From Sphingopyxis soli (lineage in GTDB: Bacteria; Pseudomonadota; Alphaproteobacteria; Sphingomonadales; Sphingomonadaceae): a DNA stretch of 64,000 bases. Below the pieces are notes generated by a model. It was not told the origin of the DNA, made no database searches, and worked only from the letters and a program-made list of their open reading frames with translations. Made by a program: the position numbers and the translations under genes. The stretch is taken from the NCBI RefSeq assembly GCF_018682675.1, contig NZ_JAFMTR010000079.1:1-64000 (forward strand). Reading direction: 5' to 3'. Below, in pieces: positions 43,154-51,827 of the stretch. Numbering within the stretch: the first letter of the stretch is position 1; every line of letters begins with the position of its first letter.

Positions 43154-43447
43154 TCAGGCGCGGGGTGGCGGGGTGCCCGGCGGCGCATTAGCGCCCGCGA
43201 GCGCCGTCATCGACTGCGCAACGGGTGCGGCGGGGGGAAGGGGAAGCGGCGCTTCCACGACCGGCAGCGCCGGATGGGCGACGCAGCCGATGCAGAAATG
43301 TCCCATCTTTCCGGCGTCGCCGTCGGGCTTGTGCGTCGGCGGTGCGCCGTGACAATCGACCGGCGCGCTCTCTCCGTGCGCCGACATGGCCATCGCGGGC
43401 AACGACAGGCCGATCAGGAACAGCGCGAGGAGCAAATGCCGCAACAT
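43154..43447 (-). CDS. small secreted Cys/His-rich protein of the metal module
   Basis: 97 aa from ATG 43447 (AAGGG upstream) giving a clean signal peptide MLRHLLLALFLIGLSLPAMA; an ATG at 43495 overlapping the preceding stop is an alternative. The mature part has VDCHGAPPTHK and GKMGHFCIGCVAHP, potential metal ligands, then a Pro/Ala-rich end. It resembles short proteins next to copper or mercury resistance genes. Function unknown. Confidence 0.65.
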   Translation of the reverse strand: MLRHLLLALFLIGLSLPAMAMSAHGESAPVDCHGAPPTHKPDGDAGKMGHFCIGCVAHPALPVVEAPLPLPPAAPVAQSMTALAGANAPPGTPPPRA

Positions 43448-43494
43448 CCCGCCGCCCTTAGCACGGCCGGCCGGGAAGGGAAAAGGCCGGGGCA

Positions 43495-44232
43495 TCAAAA
43501 CCACATCCTCGCCATCCACAGCGCCATCGCGACCATCATCACATTTTCGGTCAGCGAAACGAAGCCCAGCGGCACCTTGCTACTGCCGCCGACGCACGCG
43601 CATTTGATGTCGCGTCTGTCGATATAGACGGCTTTGACCACGGATGCCGCGCCGATGCCGCCGATGAAAAGCGCGATCGGGATCGACAGCCAAGCCAGCG
43701 CGTGCGCGGTCATCAGCACACCAGCGAGGCCTTCGGCAAACGGATAGAGGCTGGCATAGGGAACCCAGCGCCTGGCGAGCAGGTCGTAGTTCAGAAACAT
43801 CGTCGCAAACCGGTCGACGTCCTGCAGCTTGAGCAGCGCCAGCACGACCATGCTGAACGAGATAAACCATTCGGCGGCGCGGAGCGTGAAGGCGCTTCCC
43901 TCGACAGCGTAGCTCGCCGCCAGCGCCATCAGCGCGGTCATCGTGAACAGCGCGACGACGGGGGTATAGCTGGTGGCGCTCGCGTCGGCGACTTTCAGTC
44001 CGAAATGATGACGGAGATCGTCGTAGCCCCCGATGCGGACGCCATCGATGAAGATTTGCGGCGTCGTCTTGACGCCATGCTTCGCCTTGAAAGCGTCGGT
44101 TTCTGCGCGCGTCGTCAGCCAGCGGTCATCGACGGTATAGCCCCGGCGTTCGAGTAGATGCTTCGCCTTCAGGCCAAAGGGGCAGATATGGTCGGGAAAG
44201 ACCATGCGATGGAGGGTTGCTTGTTTCGTCAT
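43495..44232 (-). CDS. glutaredoxin-MauE/DoxX-like membrane fusion protein
   Basis: 245 aa. Residues 1-80 are glutaredoxin-like (FPDHICPFGLKAKHLLERRG, GVKTTPQIFIDGVRIGGYDD), with a single active-site Cys (CPFG). Residues about 95-245 are four or five membrane helices of the MauE/DoxX type (PFAEGLAGVLMTAHALAW) with a CACVGG loop. Such fusions may pass reducing power across the membrane. First gene under the MerR-type promoter; ATG 44232 lies where transcription is predicted to start, so the mRNA may be leaderless. An in-frame ATG at 44241 lies inside the -10 box and is unlikely. Confidence 0.78.
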   Translation of the reverse strand: MTKQATLHRMVFPDHICPFGLKAKHLLERRGYTVDDRWLTTRAETDAFKAKHGVKTTPQIFIDGVRIGGYDDLRHHFGLKVADASATSYTPVVALFTMTALMALAASYAVEGSAFTLRAAEWFISFSMVVLALLKLQDVDRFATMFLNYDLLARRWVPYASLYPFAEGLAGVLMTAHALAWLSIPIALFIGGIGAASVVKAVYIDRRDIKCACVGGSSKVPLGFVSLTENVMMVAMALWMARMWF

Positions 44233-44239
44233 GCGACCC

Positions 44240-44270
44240 ATATAGCTTCCGTACCATGGTACGGAGTCAA
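44240..44270 (-). promoter_or_regulatory. MerR-type promoter with 18-bp operator palindrome
   Basis: Minus strand: -35 TTGACT (44270-44265), a 19-bp spacer, -10 CTATAT (44245-44240). The spacer holds TCCGTACCATGGTACGGA (44248-44265), a perfect 18-bp palindrome. The overlong spacer with a dyad between the boxes is the defining layout of MerR-activated promoters and closely matches the mer operator. The MerR gene start (44274) is 4 bp beyond on the other strand, so autoregulation is likely. Confidence 0.9.
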
Positions 44271-44273
44271 GCG

Positions 44274-44678
44274 ATGCAACTGACGATCGGTAAATTGGCC
44301 GCTGCGGGCGGCGTCGGCGTCGAAACGATCCGCTATTATCAGCGGCGCGGGCTGATGGGCACGCCCGCGCGCAGCGGCGGCGACGGCTGGGGTGGCGGCA
44401 TCAGGCGCTACGATGCGGACGATGTGCGCCGCCTTAAGTTCATCCGCTCGGCGCAGACCTCGGGCTTCACGCTCGACGAGATTTCCGAGCTGCTCGAGCT
44501 CGATCAGAGCGACGATCGGCCGCGCGTGCGTGCGCTGGCGCGCCAGCGGATCGAGATGCTCGACGAGAAGATTTCGCAAATGACCGAAACCCGCGCCGCC
44601 CTCGCGCGCCTCGCCGATCAATGCGCGGCGAGCGACAAGGGGCCGTGCCCGATTCTGGCCGCGTTCGACCCGGCCTAG
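44274..44678 (+). CDS. MerR-family metal regulator lacking one mercury-ligand Cys
   Basis: 134 aa. N-terminal winged HTH LTIGKLAAAGGVGVETIRYY and RRYDADDVRRLKFIRSAQ, then the long dimer helix and QCAASDKGPCPILAAF with two Cys matching Cys117 and Cys126 of MerR. The position of Cys82 in MerR is replaced (LELDQSDDRPRVRAL). It should therefore not bind Hg(II) in the classic three-Cys way and may sense another thiophilic cue. RBS ACGGAG overlaps the operator. Its 3' end overlaps ychF by 4 bases. Confidence 0.88.
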   Translation: MQLTIGKLAAAGGVGVETIRYYQRRGLMGTPARSGGDGWGGGIRRYDADDVRRLKFIRSAQTSGFTLDEISELLELDQSDDRPRVRALARQRIEMLDEKISQMTETRAALARLADQCAASDKGPCPILAAFDPA

Positions 44679-45772
44679 CTGTGCAGGAAGTGCATGACGT
44701 CGCCGTCGTGCACGACATAGGCTTTGCCCTCGGCGCGCAGCTTGCCCGCTTCGCGCGCCTTTGCTTCGCCGCCCAGCGTGACATAGTCGTCATAGGCGAT
44801 CGTTTCGGCGCGGATGAAGCCCTTCTGGAAATCGCTGTGGATCTCGCCCGCGGCCTCGGGTGCGGTCGCGCCGGCGTGGACGGTCCATGCGCGTGCTTCC
44901 TGCGGGCCGACGGTGAAGAAGGTGATGAGGTGCAGCAACGCGTATCCCGCGCGGATGACGCGGGCGAGGCCGGTTTCGTGGAGGCCCATCTCTTCGAGGA
45001 ATTCGAGCCGGTCGGCCATGTCCATCGTCACCAGCTCGCTCTCGATCGCCGCCGAGACGACAACCGCCTGCGCGCCCTCGGCCGCGGCCTTGGCGAAGAC
45101 CTTTTCCGAAAAGGCGTTGCCGTTCGCCGCGCTGCCTTCGTCGACGTTGCAGACGTACAGGACGGGTTTGGAGGTCAGGAGCTGCGCGGTGCGCAGCACG
45201 CGCGCTTCCTCATCGTCGCCGGGTTCGACCAGCCGCGCGGGCTTGCCGTCGCGCAGCAGGTCGAGCGCCTGGCCCAGGACCGACGCGGCGATCTTCGCTT
45301 CCTTGTCACCCTGTGCGGCCTTCTTGGCAAAGGCGGGAACGCGCTTTTCGAGGCTTTCGAGGTCGGCGAGCAGCAGTTCGGTCTCGACCGTCTCGGCGTC
45401 GGCGACGGGATCGACGCGGTTTTCGACATGCTGGATGTCGTCATCCTCGAAACAGCGCAGCACATGGACGATCGCATCGACCTCGCGGATGTTGCCGAGG
45501 AACTGGTTGCCGAGCCCTTCGCCTTTCGACGCGCCGCGTACCAGCCCGGCGATGTCGACGAAGGCGAGCTGCGTCGCGATGATCTTCTTGCTGTTCGCGA
45601 CCGCGGCCAGCTTTTCCAGCCGGTCGTCGGGCACCGCGACATTGCCGATGTTCGGCTCGATCGTGCAGAAGGGATAGTTCGCCGCCTGTGCAGCGGCCGT
45701 CTCGGTCAGCGCGTTGAAGAGGGTGGACTTGCCGACGTTGGGCAGGCCGACGATCCCGCATTTGAAACCCAT
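44675..45772 (-). CDS. ychF: ribosome-binding ATPase YchF
   Basis: 365 aa. Obg-type G domain with P-loop GLPNVGKSTLFNALTET, the ATP-specifying variation after it, VDIAGLVRGASKGEGLGNQF, and the C-terminal TGS domain FFTVGPQEARAWTVHAGATAPEAAG. Universal ATPase that associates with ribosomes and the stress response. Convergent with the merR gene. Confidence 0.95.
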   Translation of the reverse strand: MGFKCGIVGLPNVGKSTLFNALTETAAAQAANYPFCTIEPNIGNVAVPDDRLEKLAAVANSKKIIATQLAFVDIAGLVRGASKGEGLGNQFLGNIREVDAIVHVLRCFEDDDIQHVENRVDPVADAETVETELLLADLESLEKRVPAFAKKAAQGDKEAKIAASVLGQALDLLRDGKPARLVEPGDDEEARVLRTAQLLTSKPVLYVCNVDEGSAANGNAFSEKVFAKAAAEGAQAVVVSAAIESELVTMDMADRLEFLEEMGLHETGLARVIRAGYALLHLITFFTVGPQEARAWTVHAGATAPEAAGEIHSDFQKGFIRAETIAYDDYVTLGGEAKAREAGKLRAEGKAYVVHDGDVMHFLHS

Positions 45773-46007
45773 AAAAACTCCGTGAGCTTTGGCCCCCTGC
45801 TGGACGGGACGCCATGTCTTGCCCGCGCCCCTAGCGCCAAGTCGCGCCCGATGCCAGCCATATGGCGCGCTGGACCGGGCGGAGGCCGATGCGGGTGACC
45901 CCGCGACGATCGAGTTCGCGGTACAACGGCGCGTGGGTGCGCCGAATCGAACAAGGGACCGTGCGAAAGTTGCGGGACATTCAGACGCGGTGCGCTACGT
46001 CCGGCCT

Positions 46008-46658
46008 ATGCGAAACCGATTCCTGATCGCGGGACTGGCTGCAATGGCGATGTCGGCCGCGGCCTTGGCGGCGCCCTCCGGGTTCGAGGCGGCGGTGTTC
46101 GAGGACCTCAATCATTTTCGCGACGATCCGGCGGCCTATGCCGACGACCTGACCGGTTATCGCGACCGCTTCGACGGCAAGCTGCTGATTGCCGAAGAGG
46201 GCGAGGATATCGACATCATGACCAACGAGGGCGTCGCGGCGGTCAACGAGGCGATCCGGGCGTTGCGATCGGAGGCGCCGAGACCGGCCTTCGTCTGGAG
46301 CGACATGCTTCAGCGTGCGGCCGCCGACCATGTCGCGGTTCAATCGCGGTCGGGCGCGGTCGGCCATTATTCACCCAACAGCGATCCGGGTATCCGGATG
46401 CGCGCGCGGGGCGGCGGTCCCTATGTCAGCGAAGTCATTACCTATGGCCATCAGACGCCGCCGGGGGTCATCCACCAGTTGCTGATCGACGACGGCGTCC
46501 CGGGGCGGGGGCACCGCTTCAGCCTGCTGCGCAGCGACTTGCGTTACGCCGGGGTCGCCTGCGGCCCGCATCCGCACTATCGCCTGATGTGCGTGATCCT
46601 GATGTCGCCGACGCGCGACGGCACCGCACCCCCGCCGCCGCAGCGATCGACGCCATAG
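46008..46658 (+). CDS. secreted CAP-domain (SCP-like) protein
   Basis: 216 aa from ATG 46008 with a signal peptide (LIAGLAAMAMSAAALA). CAP domain features: DLNHFRDDPAAYADDL, SDMLQRAAADHVAVQS, GAVGHYSPNSDPGIRMR, VSEVITYGHQTPPGVIHQLL and GRGHRFSLL. Members bind sterols, lipids or act as proteases; the precise role in bacteria is unknown. The Pro-rich tail ends PPPPQRSTP. Confidence 0.85.
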   Translation: MRNRFLIAGLAAMAMSAAALAAPSGFEAAVFEDLNHFRDDPAAYADDLTGYRDRFDGKLLIAEEGEDIDIMTNEGVAAVNEAIRALRSEAPRPAFVWSDMLQRAAADHVAVQSRSGAVGHYSPNSDPGIRMRARGGGPYVSEVITYGHQTPPGVIHQLLIDDGVPGRGHRFSLLRSDLRYAGVACGPHPHYRLMCVILMSPTRDGTAPPPPQRSTP

Positions 46659-46685
46659 CCACCGCGCCGGCCGCGACGGCGCTCT

Positions 46686-47255
46686 TCACCCGTTCAGGCG
46701 CAGCGCAAGGTCGCTCTGAAAGCGGGCGTCGTCGCCGTCGGCGAGCCATGCCGCCTCGGCCGAAATCGCGCCGAGCAGGTCGGTCAGCGGTTCGATCTCG
46801 CTCTTGTGATAATTGCCGAGGACATGGCCGGTGACGCGGTCCTTGTGCCCCGGATGGCCGATGCCGATGCGCACGCGGCGGAAATCGTCGCCGATATGCT
46901 GGATCATGCTGCGGATGCCGTTGTGGCCCGCTGCGCCGCCGCCCTGTTTTACCTTCACCTTCATCGGCGCGAGGTCGAGTTCGTCGTAGAAGACGGTGAC
47001 GTCCTGCGGCGTCAGCTTGTAGAAATCGATCGCGGCGCGCACGCTGCGACCGCTTTCGTTCATGAAGGTGCCGGGTTTCAGGAGCAGGATGCGGTGCCGT
47101 CCGATGCGGCCGTCCTGCAGCCAGCCCTGGAATTTTTTCGCCGGGGCCGGAAAGCCATGCATGTCGGCGATGACGTCGACGGCCATGAAGCCGACATTAT
47201 GGCGATGCATCGCATATTGGGGCCCGGGATTGCCGAGGCCGACCCAGAGCTGCAT
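46686..47255 (-). CDS. pth: peptidyl-tRNA hydrolase
   Basis: 189 aa. LWVGLGNPGPQYAMHRHNVG with the catalytic His, LLKPGTFMNESGRSVRA, VFYDELDLAP with the key Asp, and GGGAAGHNGIRSMIQHIG. It releases peptidyl-tRNAs that drop off ribosomes. Downstream of rplY on the same strand with a hairpin between, the common rplY-pth order. Confidence 0.96.
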   Translation of the reverse strand: MQLWVGLGNPGPQYAMHRHNVGFMAVDVIADMHGFPAPAKKFQGWLQDGRIGRHRILLLKPGTFMNESGRSVRAAIDFYKLTPQDVTVFYDELDLAPMKVKVKQGGGAAGHNGIRSMIQHIGDDFRRVRIGIGHPGHKDRVTGHVLGNYHKSEIEPLTDLLGAISAEAAWLADGDDARFQSDLALRLNG

Positions 47256-47282
47256 GGCGCTGACTTTCTGGGGAAAGAAGGA

Positions 47283-47307
47283 GCGCCCCTCCCATCGGGA
47301 AGGGCGC
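47283..47307 (-). terminator. hairpin between rplY and pth
   Basis: GCGCCCCTCCC (47283-47293) and GGGAAGGGCGC (47297-47307) pair with two mismatches; on the minus strand the stem is followed by TTCTTT. It may attenuate read-through from rplY into pth. Confidence 0.55.
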
Positions 47308-47320
47308 CCCCCGAAAGGGC

Positions 47321-47947
47321 TTAGGCTTCAGCCGTCGCTTCGCCGTCGTCCTTCGTCGTATCGCCGTCGCTCGACTTGAGCGCCGACGGGGCGACGATGG
47401 TTGCGATGGTGAAATCGCGGTCGGTGATCGCGCTTTCGACACCCTTGGGCAGGGTGACGTTGCTGATGTGGATCGAATCGCCGACGTCGAAGCCGGTGAC
47501 GTCGACCGAGATTTCGTCGGGGATCTTGTCCGCGTCGCAAACCAGTTCCAGTTCGTGACGGACGATGTTCAGCACGCCGCCGCGCTTCAGGCCCGGCGAG
47601 GCGTCTTCGTTCGCGAACACGACCGGCACTTCGACATGGACCTTGGCGTCCTTCGCGATGCGCAGGAAGTCGGCGTGGATCGGACGATCCTTGACCGGGT
47701 GGAACGCAACGTCCTTGGGCAGGGTGCGAATGGTCTTGCCGCCAACTTCGATCATCACGACCGAGTTCATGAAGTGACCCGTCATCAGCTGCTTCATCAG
47801 CAGCTTTTCTTCGACGTGGATCATCAGGGGTTCTTCCTTGCCGCCATAGACGACGGCGGGGACGCGGCCATTGCGACGCAGGTCACGCGAGGCTCCCTTG
47901 CCTCCGCGTTCGCGCGTCTCGGCCGTCAGCGTCAGCTGATCGCTCAT
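47321..47947 (-). CDS. rplY: 50S ribosomal protein L25 (Ctc form)
   Basis: 208 aa from ATG 47947. N-terminal L25 domain [28 protein letters not shown], then HFLR-type DFLRI, and the C-terminal Ctc extension with [18 protein letters not shown] and acidic tail. Binds 5S rRNA; the long form is also a general stress protein. First gene of the rplY-pth unit. Confidence 0.95.
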   Translation of the reverse strand: MSDQLTLTAETRERGGKGASRDLRRNGRVPAVVYGGKEEPLMIHVEEKLLMKQLMTGHFMNSVVMIEVGGKTIRTLPKDVAFHPVKDRPIHADFLRIAKDAKVHVEVPVVFANEDASPGLKRGGVLNIVRHELELVCDADKIPDEISVDVTGFDVGDSIHISNVTLPKGVESAITDRDFTIATIVAPSALKSSDGDTTKDDGEATAEA

Positions 47948-48056
47948 AGTTTTTCTCCGAGTACGGTTACACAGTTCCGCCACGCCTCCAGGGATGACCA
48001 TGGCGGAAGCGCGGGCGCATAGCGGGGAAACGGCGGAAATGCAAGCGCCGCGGCGG

Positions 48057-48950
48057 CTATTGCACGCGGCTGACCTTGTAGCCCTGCGCTTCGAGCATTG
48101 CGGGAACGCTGTCGCTGCCCACCAGATGCCCCGCGCCCACCGCCATCAGCACCGTGCCCGGCCGCTCCATCCGCCTTTGGATCCACGCGCTCCAGCGCCG
48201 GTTGCGGTCGGTGAGGATCGCCTGGCGCGCGGCAGGCACGCGGTCGACGTCCTCGTTGACGATCTTTGCCAGCGCGTCGACGTCGCCGCGCGACCAGTCG
48301 GCCGCCATCGCCTTCACATCGCGGACGGCGTCGCCCGCATGGTCGGCCGCGCGGACGAGCATCGCGCGTTGCGCGGCGGGATCGAGGGTTTCGAACAGCA
48401 TCAGTTGGCCCTCGGCGCTTTCGAGCCCCGATATCGGCTTGTCCGCCTTGCGGAACGCGGCCGTCAACCCCGCCTCGACGCCGTCGGAGGGCGAGAGTCC
48501 GGCCTCCTCGGCTACGCGCTGTCCCATGAGGACGAGGATGGCCCAGTCGTCGAGCGCGTCGCCGCCGAAGTCGCGCCCGGCTTCGAGCTTGCGGTAAGCC
48601 GCGAGCGCAGTGGGGGGCAGCCGAGCCTCCATCGCGAGCGGCTTTTCGCGTGGCGCCAGTTCGCGGAAGACCCGCCCCGCCTCCGCGAGTTGCCGCGGCG
48701 AAAGCTCGAGCATCAGTTCGTCCGCCGCCGCGACGGCCGTTGCGACCTTGCCGCCGTCCCAGTCGGTCCCGGCGGGCAGCGCGTGCATCGTGCCGAGCAT
48801 ATAGACATGCGTGTCGTCGTCCTCGACGAGCCACATCGCCGGACGAGCATCGACAGCCGGCTGGCTGCCGCACGCCGCGAGCAGCAACGGCAAAAGGGCC
48901 GCCGCGATGCAGCGACCCCCGTGGCGGAAGGGGATGGCCCCGGCCCGCAT
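48057..48950 (-). CDS. TraB/GumN-family lipoprotein
   Basis: 297 aa. Signal peptide ending in lipobox LLAAC, so probably lipid-anchored. TraB/GumN block pattern: [48 protein letters not shown] and C-terminal [18 protein letters not shown] with the conserved GAGH His. Its ATG overlaps the stop of the next gene upstream by one base, giving a coupled pair of paralogues. Members are likely metalloprotease-like; substrate unknown. Confidence 0.82.
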   Translation of the reverse strand: MRAGAIPFRHGGRCIAAALLPLLLAACGSQPAVDARPAMWLVEDDDTHVYMLGTMHALPAGTDWDGGKVATAVAAADELMLELSPRQLAEAGRVFRELAPREKPLAMEARLPPTALAAYRKLEAGRDFGGDALDDWAILVLMGQRVAEEAGLSPSDGVEAGLTAAFRKADKPISGLESAEGQLMLFETLDPAAQRAMLVRAADHAGDAVRDVKAMAADWSRGDVDALAKIVNEDVDRVPAARQAILTDRNRRWSAWIQRRMERPGTVLMAVGAGHLVGSDSVPAMLEAQGYKVSRVQ

Positions 48951-49876
48951 CACTGGATGCGCTGCGCCTTGAGCCCGCGCTCTGCCAGATAGTCCTGCAC
49001 GCTCTTCTCGCCCGCGAGATGACCCGCGCCGACCGCGACGAACACCGTGCCCGGCTTGTCCATCCGCGTCTTGATCTGGTCGGCCCAACGCGCATTGCGG
49101 TCGAACAGCAGCGTCTTGGCGAGTTCGGGCGTCGCTTCCATGCTCTCGTTCATCGTCACGGCCAGCCCGTCGGGATCGCCCTTGCCCCAGAGCAGGACCA
49201 TCTTGTCGAGTTGCGGCCCCAGCTTGTCGATGTCCTTGACGACCGACTTCAGGAAGCTGACCTGCTCGACCTCGGGCAGCGTATCGAAAAAGCCGAGCTG
49301 TTCGGTGAGCGTCTCGAAACCCGAAATCGGCTTGGCCCCCGCCTTCGCCTTTGCCGTGAGCTGCTTTTCGACGCCCTGATTGGGGTCGTAGCCGTGCTTG
49401 GTCAGCGGCAGCACCGACAGGGTGACCCCCGCGAACCAGGGTTCGAAGGCGTCGAAGGCATTGGCGGGCAGGCCGAGCCCGGTGAGCGTCGCCTGATAGG
49501 CCGCGAGCGTTTCGGGATCGAGCTTCTGCGGCAGCGGCTTGCCGCTCTGGTCCATCGCCATCGGCAGCGTGACTTTGGCAACCTCGGTCTGGTCGTCGGG
49601 CAGGACGAGTTCGAGCACCAGCTCGTCGGAGGTGTCGAACGCCTTTTGCACCGCGCCGTCGAACCAGCTGAGGCCGGGTTTCAGGACGTGGACGGTTCCG
49701 AACAGATAGACGGTGGTGTCGGCATCCTTCACCGCCCACAGGGCGGGCTTGACCTTGACGGTCGTTTCGGCGGCGGCGGGCTCCTTGGCCAGCGCGACGC
49801 TTGCGGGCTGCGCGGCATAGAAGGCGACGGGCAGGATCGCACAGGTCGCGGCAAGCGTCTTGAACCAGGTCTTCAT
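48950..49876 (-). CDS. TraB/GumN-family secreted protein
   Basis: 308 aa from ATG 49876, chosen for AAAGG 8 nt upstream; GTG 49885 is in frame. Signal peptide MKTWFKTLAATCAILPVAFY. Same fold as its neighbour: ALWAVKDADTTVYLFGTVHV, LVLELVLPDD and GTVFVAVGAGHLAGEKSV. Tandem duplication with divergent processing (soluble versus lipoprotein) suggests different locations for the two. Confidence 0.82.
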   Translation of the reverse strand: MKTWFKTLAATCAILPVAFYAAQPASVALAKEPAAAETTVKVKPALWAVKDADTTVYLFGTVHVLKPGLSWFDGAVQKAFDTSDELVLELVLPDDQTEVAKVTLPMAMDQSGKPLPQKLDPETLAAYQATLTGLGLPANAFDAFEPWFAGVTLSVLPLTKHGYDPNQGVEKQLTAKAKAGAKPISGFETLTEQLGFFDTLPEVEQVSFLKSVVKDIDKLGPQLDKMVLLWGKGDPDGLAVTMNESMEATPELAKTLLFDRNARWADQIKTRMDKPGTVFVAVGAGHLAGEKSVQDYLAERGLKAQRIQ

Positions 49877-49937
49877 CGAAAGCACCTTTCTTGATGGGCC
49901 TTATGGCCGGGGGAGTTGGGGAAGGGGAGAGGGGAAG

Positions 49938-50375
49938 TCAGAGATATTTGAGCCAGATCCACACCAAAAGGTTGACCACGAGACTAACGGCAAAGACGAG
50001 CATGAGGTCGGGGGCGGGGGCGAGACTCGCGCGGTGGAGCACCCACCAAGTGGGAGCGGCGAGCGTGATCGTGTACCAGGCCGCGGTACCCGCCCACAGA
50101 TAGGCGCGCTCTTCATGATCATCGACCGATCGGTGATAGAGGGTCAGCGAAACGATCATGCCGACGACCCAGATGATCGACGCACCGATTGCGAAATCCG
50201 GGGGCAGGGGGGCATTGCTCAGCATCGCGAGGTCCATCGTCGAGGCGCTGCCCTGCGCGATCTGCATCCATGCCCCGAGTACGCCGCCGAACACCCCGGC
50301 GAGGCCGAGTGCGATCCAGTAGCGCTTGCGCCGCGGGGACATCGGCCGCTTTGGGGTCTTGTCCGCGTCACGCAT
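49938..50375 (-). CDS. small inner-membrane protein paired with an XRE regulator
   Basis: 145 aa from ATG 50375. Four hydrophobic helices: YWIALGLAGVFGGVLGAWMQ, FAIGASIIWVVGMIVSLTLY, AGTAAWYTITLAAPTWWVL and LVFAVSLVVNLLVWIWL. No family recognised. It overlaps the XRE gene by 8 bases, a common pairing in which the HTH protein controls a membrane protein. Confidence 0.72.
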   Translation of the reverse strand: MRDADKTPKRPMSPRRKRYWIALGLAGVFGGVLGAWMQIAQGSASTMDLAMLSNAPLPPDFAIGASIIWVVGMIVSLTLYHRSVDDHEERAYLWAGTAAWYTITLAAPTWWVLHRASLAPAPDLMLVFAVSLVVNLLVWIWLKYL

Positions 50376-50580
50376 CTTCCGCTCCCTTGAAACCGTCATC
50401 GAAAATCTCCTCGATCGGCATCTCGAACAACCGCGCGAGCTTGAAGGCGAGCGGCAGCGACGGGTCGTATTTTCCCGTTTCGATCGCGTTGACCGCCTGC
50501 CGCGAAACGTCGAGCCGGTCGGCCAGTTCGGCCTGGCTCCAGTTCCGCATCGCCCGAAGCACCTTGAGCCGGTTCTCCAT
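50368..50580 (-). CDS. small XRE-family HTH regulator
   Basis: 70 aa, all one HTH: RLKVLRAMRNWSQAELADRL, DVSRQAVNAIETGKYDPSLP, LAFKLARLFEMPIEEIF. This is the short repressor type often co-encoded with a small membrane protein. Its upstream region (50600-50657) has repeated TGTCA/TGACT elements that could be its operator. The IS1595 transposon is inserted only 85 bp upstream. Confidence 0.85.
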   Translation of the reverse strand: MENRLKVLRAMRNWSQAELADRLDVSRQAVNAIETGKYDPSLPLAFKLARLFEMPIEEIFDDGFKGAEDA

Positions 50581-50657
50581 GCATCACCTTTAGTCATCCA
50601 GACCCGACATTGTGTCAGGTGTTATTGACTAAATGACATGATTCGCTGACTGTGTCA

Positions 50658-50665
50658 ACAACGCC
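50658..50665. repeat. target-site duplication, left copy
   Basis: ACAACGCC immediately before the left inverted repeat; the same 8 bases follow the right inverted repeat at 53473-53480. Eight base pairs is the IS1595-family duplication length. Confidence 0.92.
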
Positions 50666-50692
50666 GGCGTTATTATACTTGACATACCCAAT
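50666..50692 (+). repeat. left terminal inverted repeat of IS1595 element
   Basis: 27 bp starting GGCGTTATTATACTTGAC; two mismatches to the reverse complement of 53446-53472. Confidence 0.92.
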
Positions 50693-50727
50693 GATGATAG
50701 CTAGAGGAGATTCATAAGGAGTTTCCA

Positions 50728-51663
50728 ATGGTTTCCGCGCTTTCTGCCCCTCATTTTCACAACGAAGAAGCGGCGTTCGCTTACGTCGAAGCTCGCGTAT
50801 GGCCGGAAGGCCCCATTTGCCCGCATTGCGGCGGCGTGGAGCGCATCGGCAAGATGGGCGGCAAGTCCACCCGCCTTGGCCTCTACAAGTGCTACCAGTG
50901 CCGCAAGCCCTTCACCGTTCGGATCGGGACCATCTTCGAAAGCAGCCACGTCGCCCTGCATATCTGGTTGCAGGCAATGTATCTGATCGCGGGCAGCAAG
51001 AAGGGCATTTCGAGCAACCAGCTTCACCGCACTCTTGGCGTCACCCTGAAAACCGCTTGGTTCATGTCGCACCGTATCCGCGAAGCCATGAAGTCCGACA
51101 CCCTTGGCGATTTTGGCGCTGGCGGCGGCGCGGTTGAAATGGACGAAACCTTCATCGGTCAAGACCCCGATGCACCGCCGAGCCGCATGGCCACCCGCAT
51201 GAAGATGCAGGTCGTAGCGCTGATCGACCGCACCACCGGACGCTCAACCAGCATGGTCTATACCGGCAACCTCAACGTCGCGGGTGTGACTGAAATCCTG
51301 CGCGCGAACGTGTCGCCGGAGGCCCATTTAATGACCGACGAAGCCCGCTTCTACCGCATCCCCGGCAAGGAATTTGCCGCTCACAGCCGCGTCATTCATG
51401 CCCGCGGCGAGTATGTCAGCAAGTTCGATCCCAACGCCCACACCAACACCATCGAAGGCTTTTTCAGCATCTTCAAGCGCGGGATGAAGGGCGTTTACCA
51501 GCACTGCCAGAAGAAGCATCTTCACCGCTATCTGGCCGAGTTTGACTTTCGCTACAGCAACCGTCAGGCTTTGGGCTGCAACGATGCTGACCGCGCTGAC
51601 CGCTTGTTGGCAGGTGTCGTTGGCAAGCGGCTTACCTATGAAACGACTGGTCGAGGGGCCTAA
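50728..51663 (+). CDS. tnp: IS1595-family transposase
   Basis: 311 aa. N-terminal zinc ribbon CPHCGGVERIG...YKCYQCRKPF, then a helical HTH (SSNQLHRTLGVTLKTAWFMS) and the DDE-type core with catalytic Asp in AVEMDETFIGQDP, a second Asp in HLMTDEARFYRI, and the Asn/Glu block NTIEGFFSIFKRGMKG. The YEVSKFDPNAHTN-type region fits the DDN(K) catalytic set of IS1595. Full length and apparently intact. Confidence 0.95.
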   Translation: MVSALSAPHFHNEEAAFAYVEARVWPEGPICPHCGGVERIGKMGGKSTRLGLYKCYQCRKPFTVRIGTIFESSHVALHIWLQAMYLIAGSKKGISSNQLHRTLGVTLKTAWFMSHRIREAMKSDTLGDFGAGGGAVEMDETFIGQDPDAPPSRMATRMKMQVVALIDRTTGRSTSMVYTGNLNVAGVTEILRANVSPEAHLMTDEARFYRIPGKEFAAHSRVIHARGEYVSKFDPNAHTNTIEGFFSIFKRGMKGVYQHCQKKHLHRYLAEFDFRYSNRQALGCNDADRADRLLAGVVGKRLTYETTGRGA

Positions 51664-51668
51664 GCGCC

Positions 51669-51827
51669 ATGCCAAAGAAGAAAAATCAGGAGACGCAAGC
51701 CGAGCAAAGCGAGCGGTTCAAAAAGGCCGTCCGCGAGTTAATCGACGCTGGCGAACTAAGCCCCACAGAGGCAGATAAAGCGTTAGACGCCCTCGTTCGC
51801 AAGAACGCCGCGGCGTCTAATTCTTGA
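51669..51827 (+). CDS. 52-aa accessory protein of IS1595 transposon
   Basis: Five bases after the transposase stop. Lys/Glu-rich N-terminus (MPKKKNQETQAEQSERFKK) then a helix-turn-helix-like helix pair (AVRELIDAGELSPTEADKAL). Its stop overlaps by 11 bp the end of the convergent passenger gene. Short ORFs of this type after IS1595 transposases are familiar to me, but I know no function. Confidence 0.68.
   Translation: MPKKKNQETQAEQSERFKKAVRELIDAGELSPTEADKALDALVRKNAAASNS

Noticed and set aside
44240-44265. Reading the palindrome as a rho-independent terminator
   Set aside because: It sits between -35 and -10 boxes with the 19-bp MerR spacing and has no U-run.
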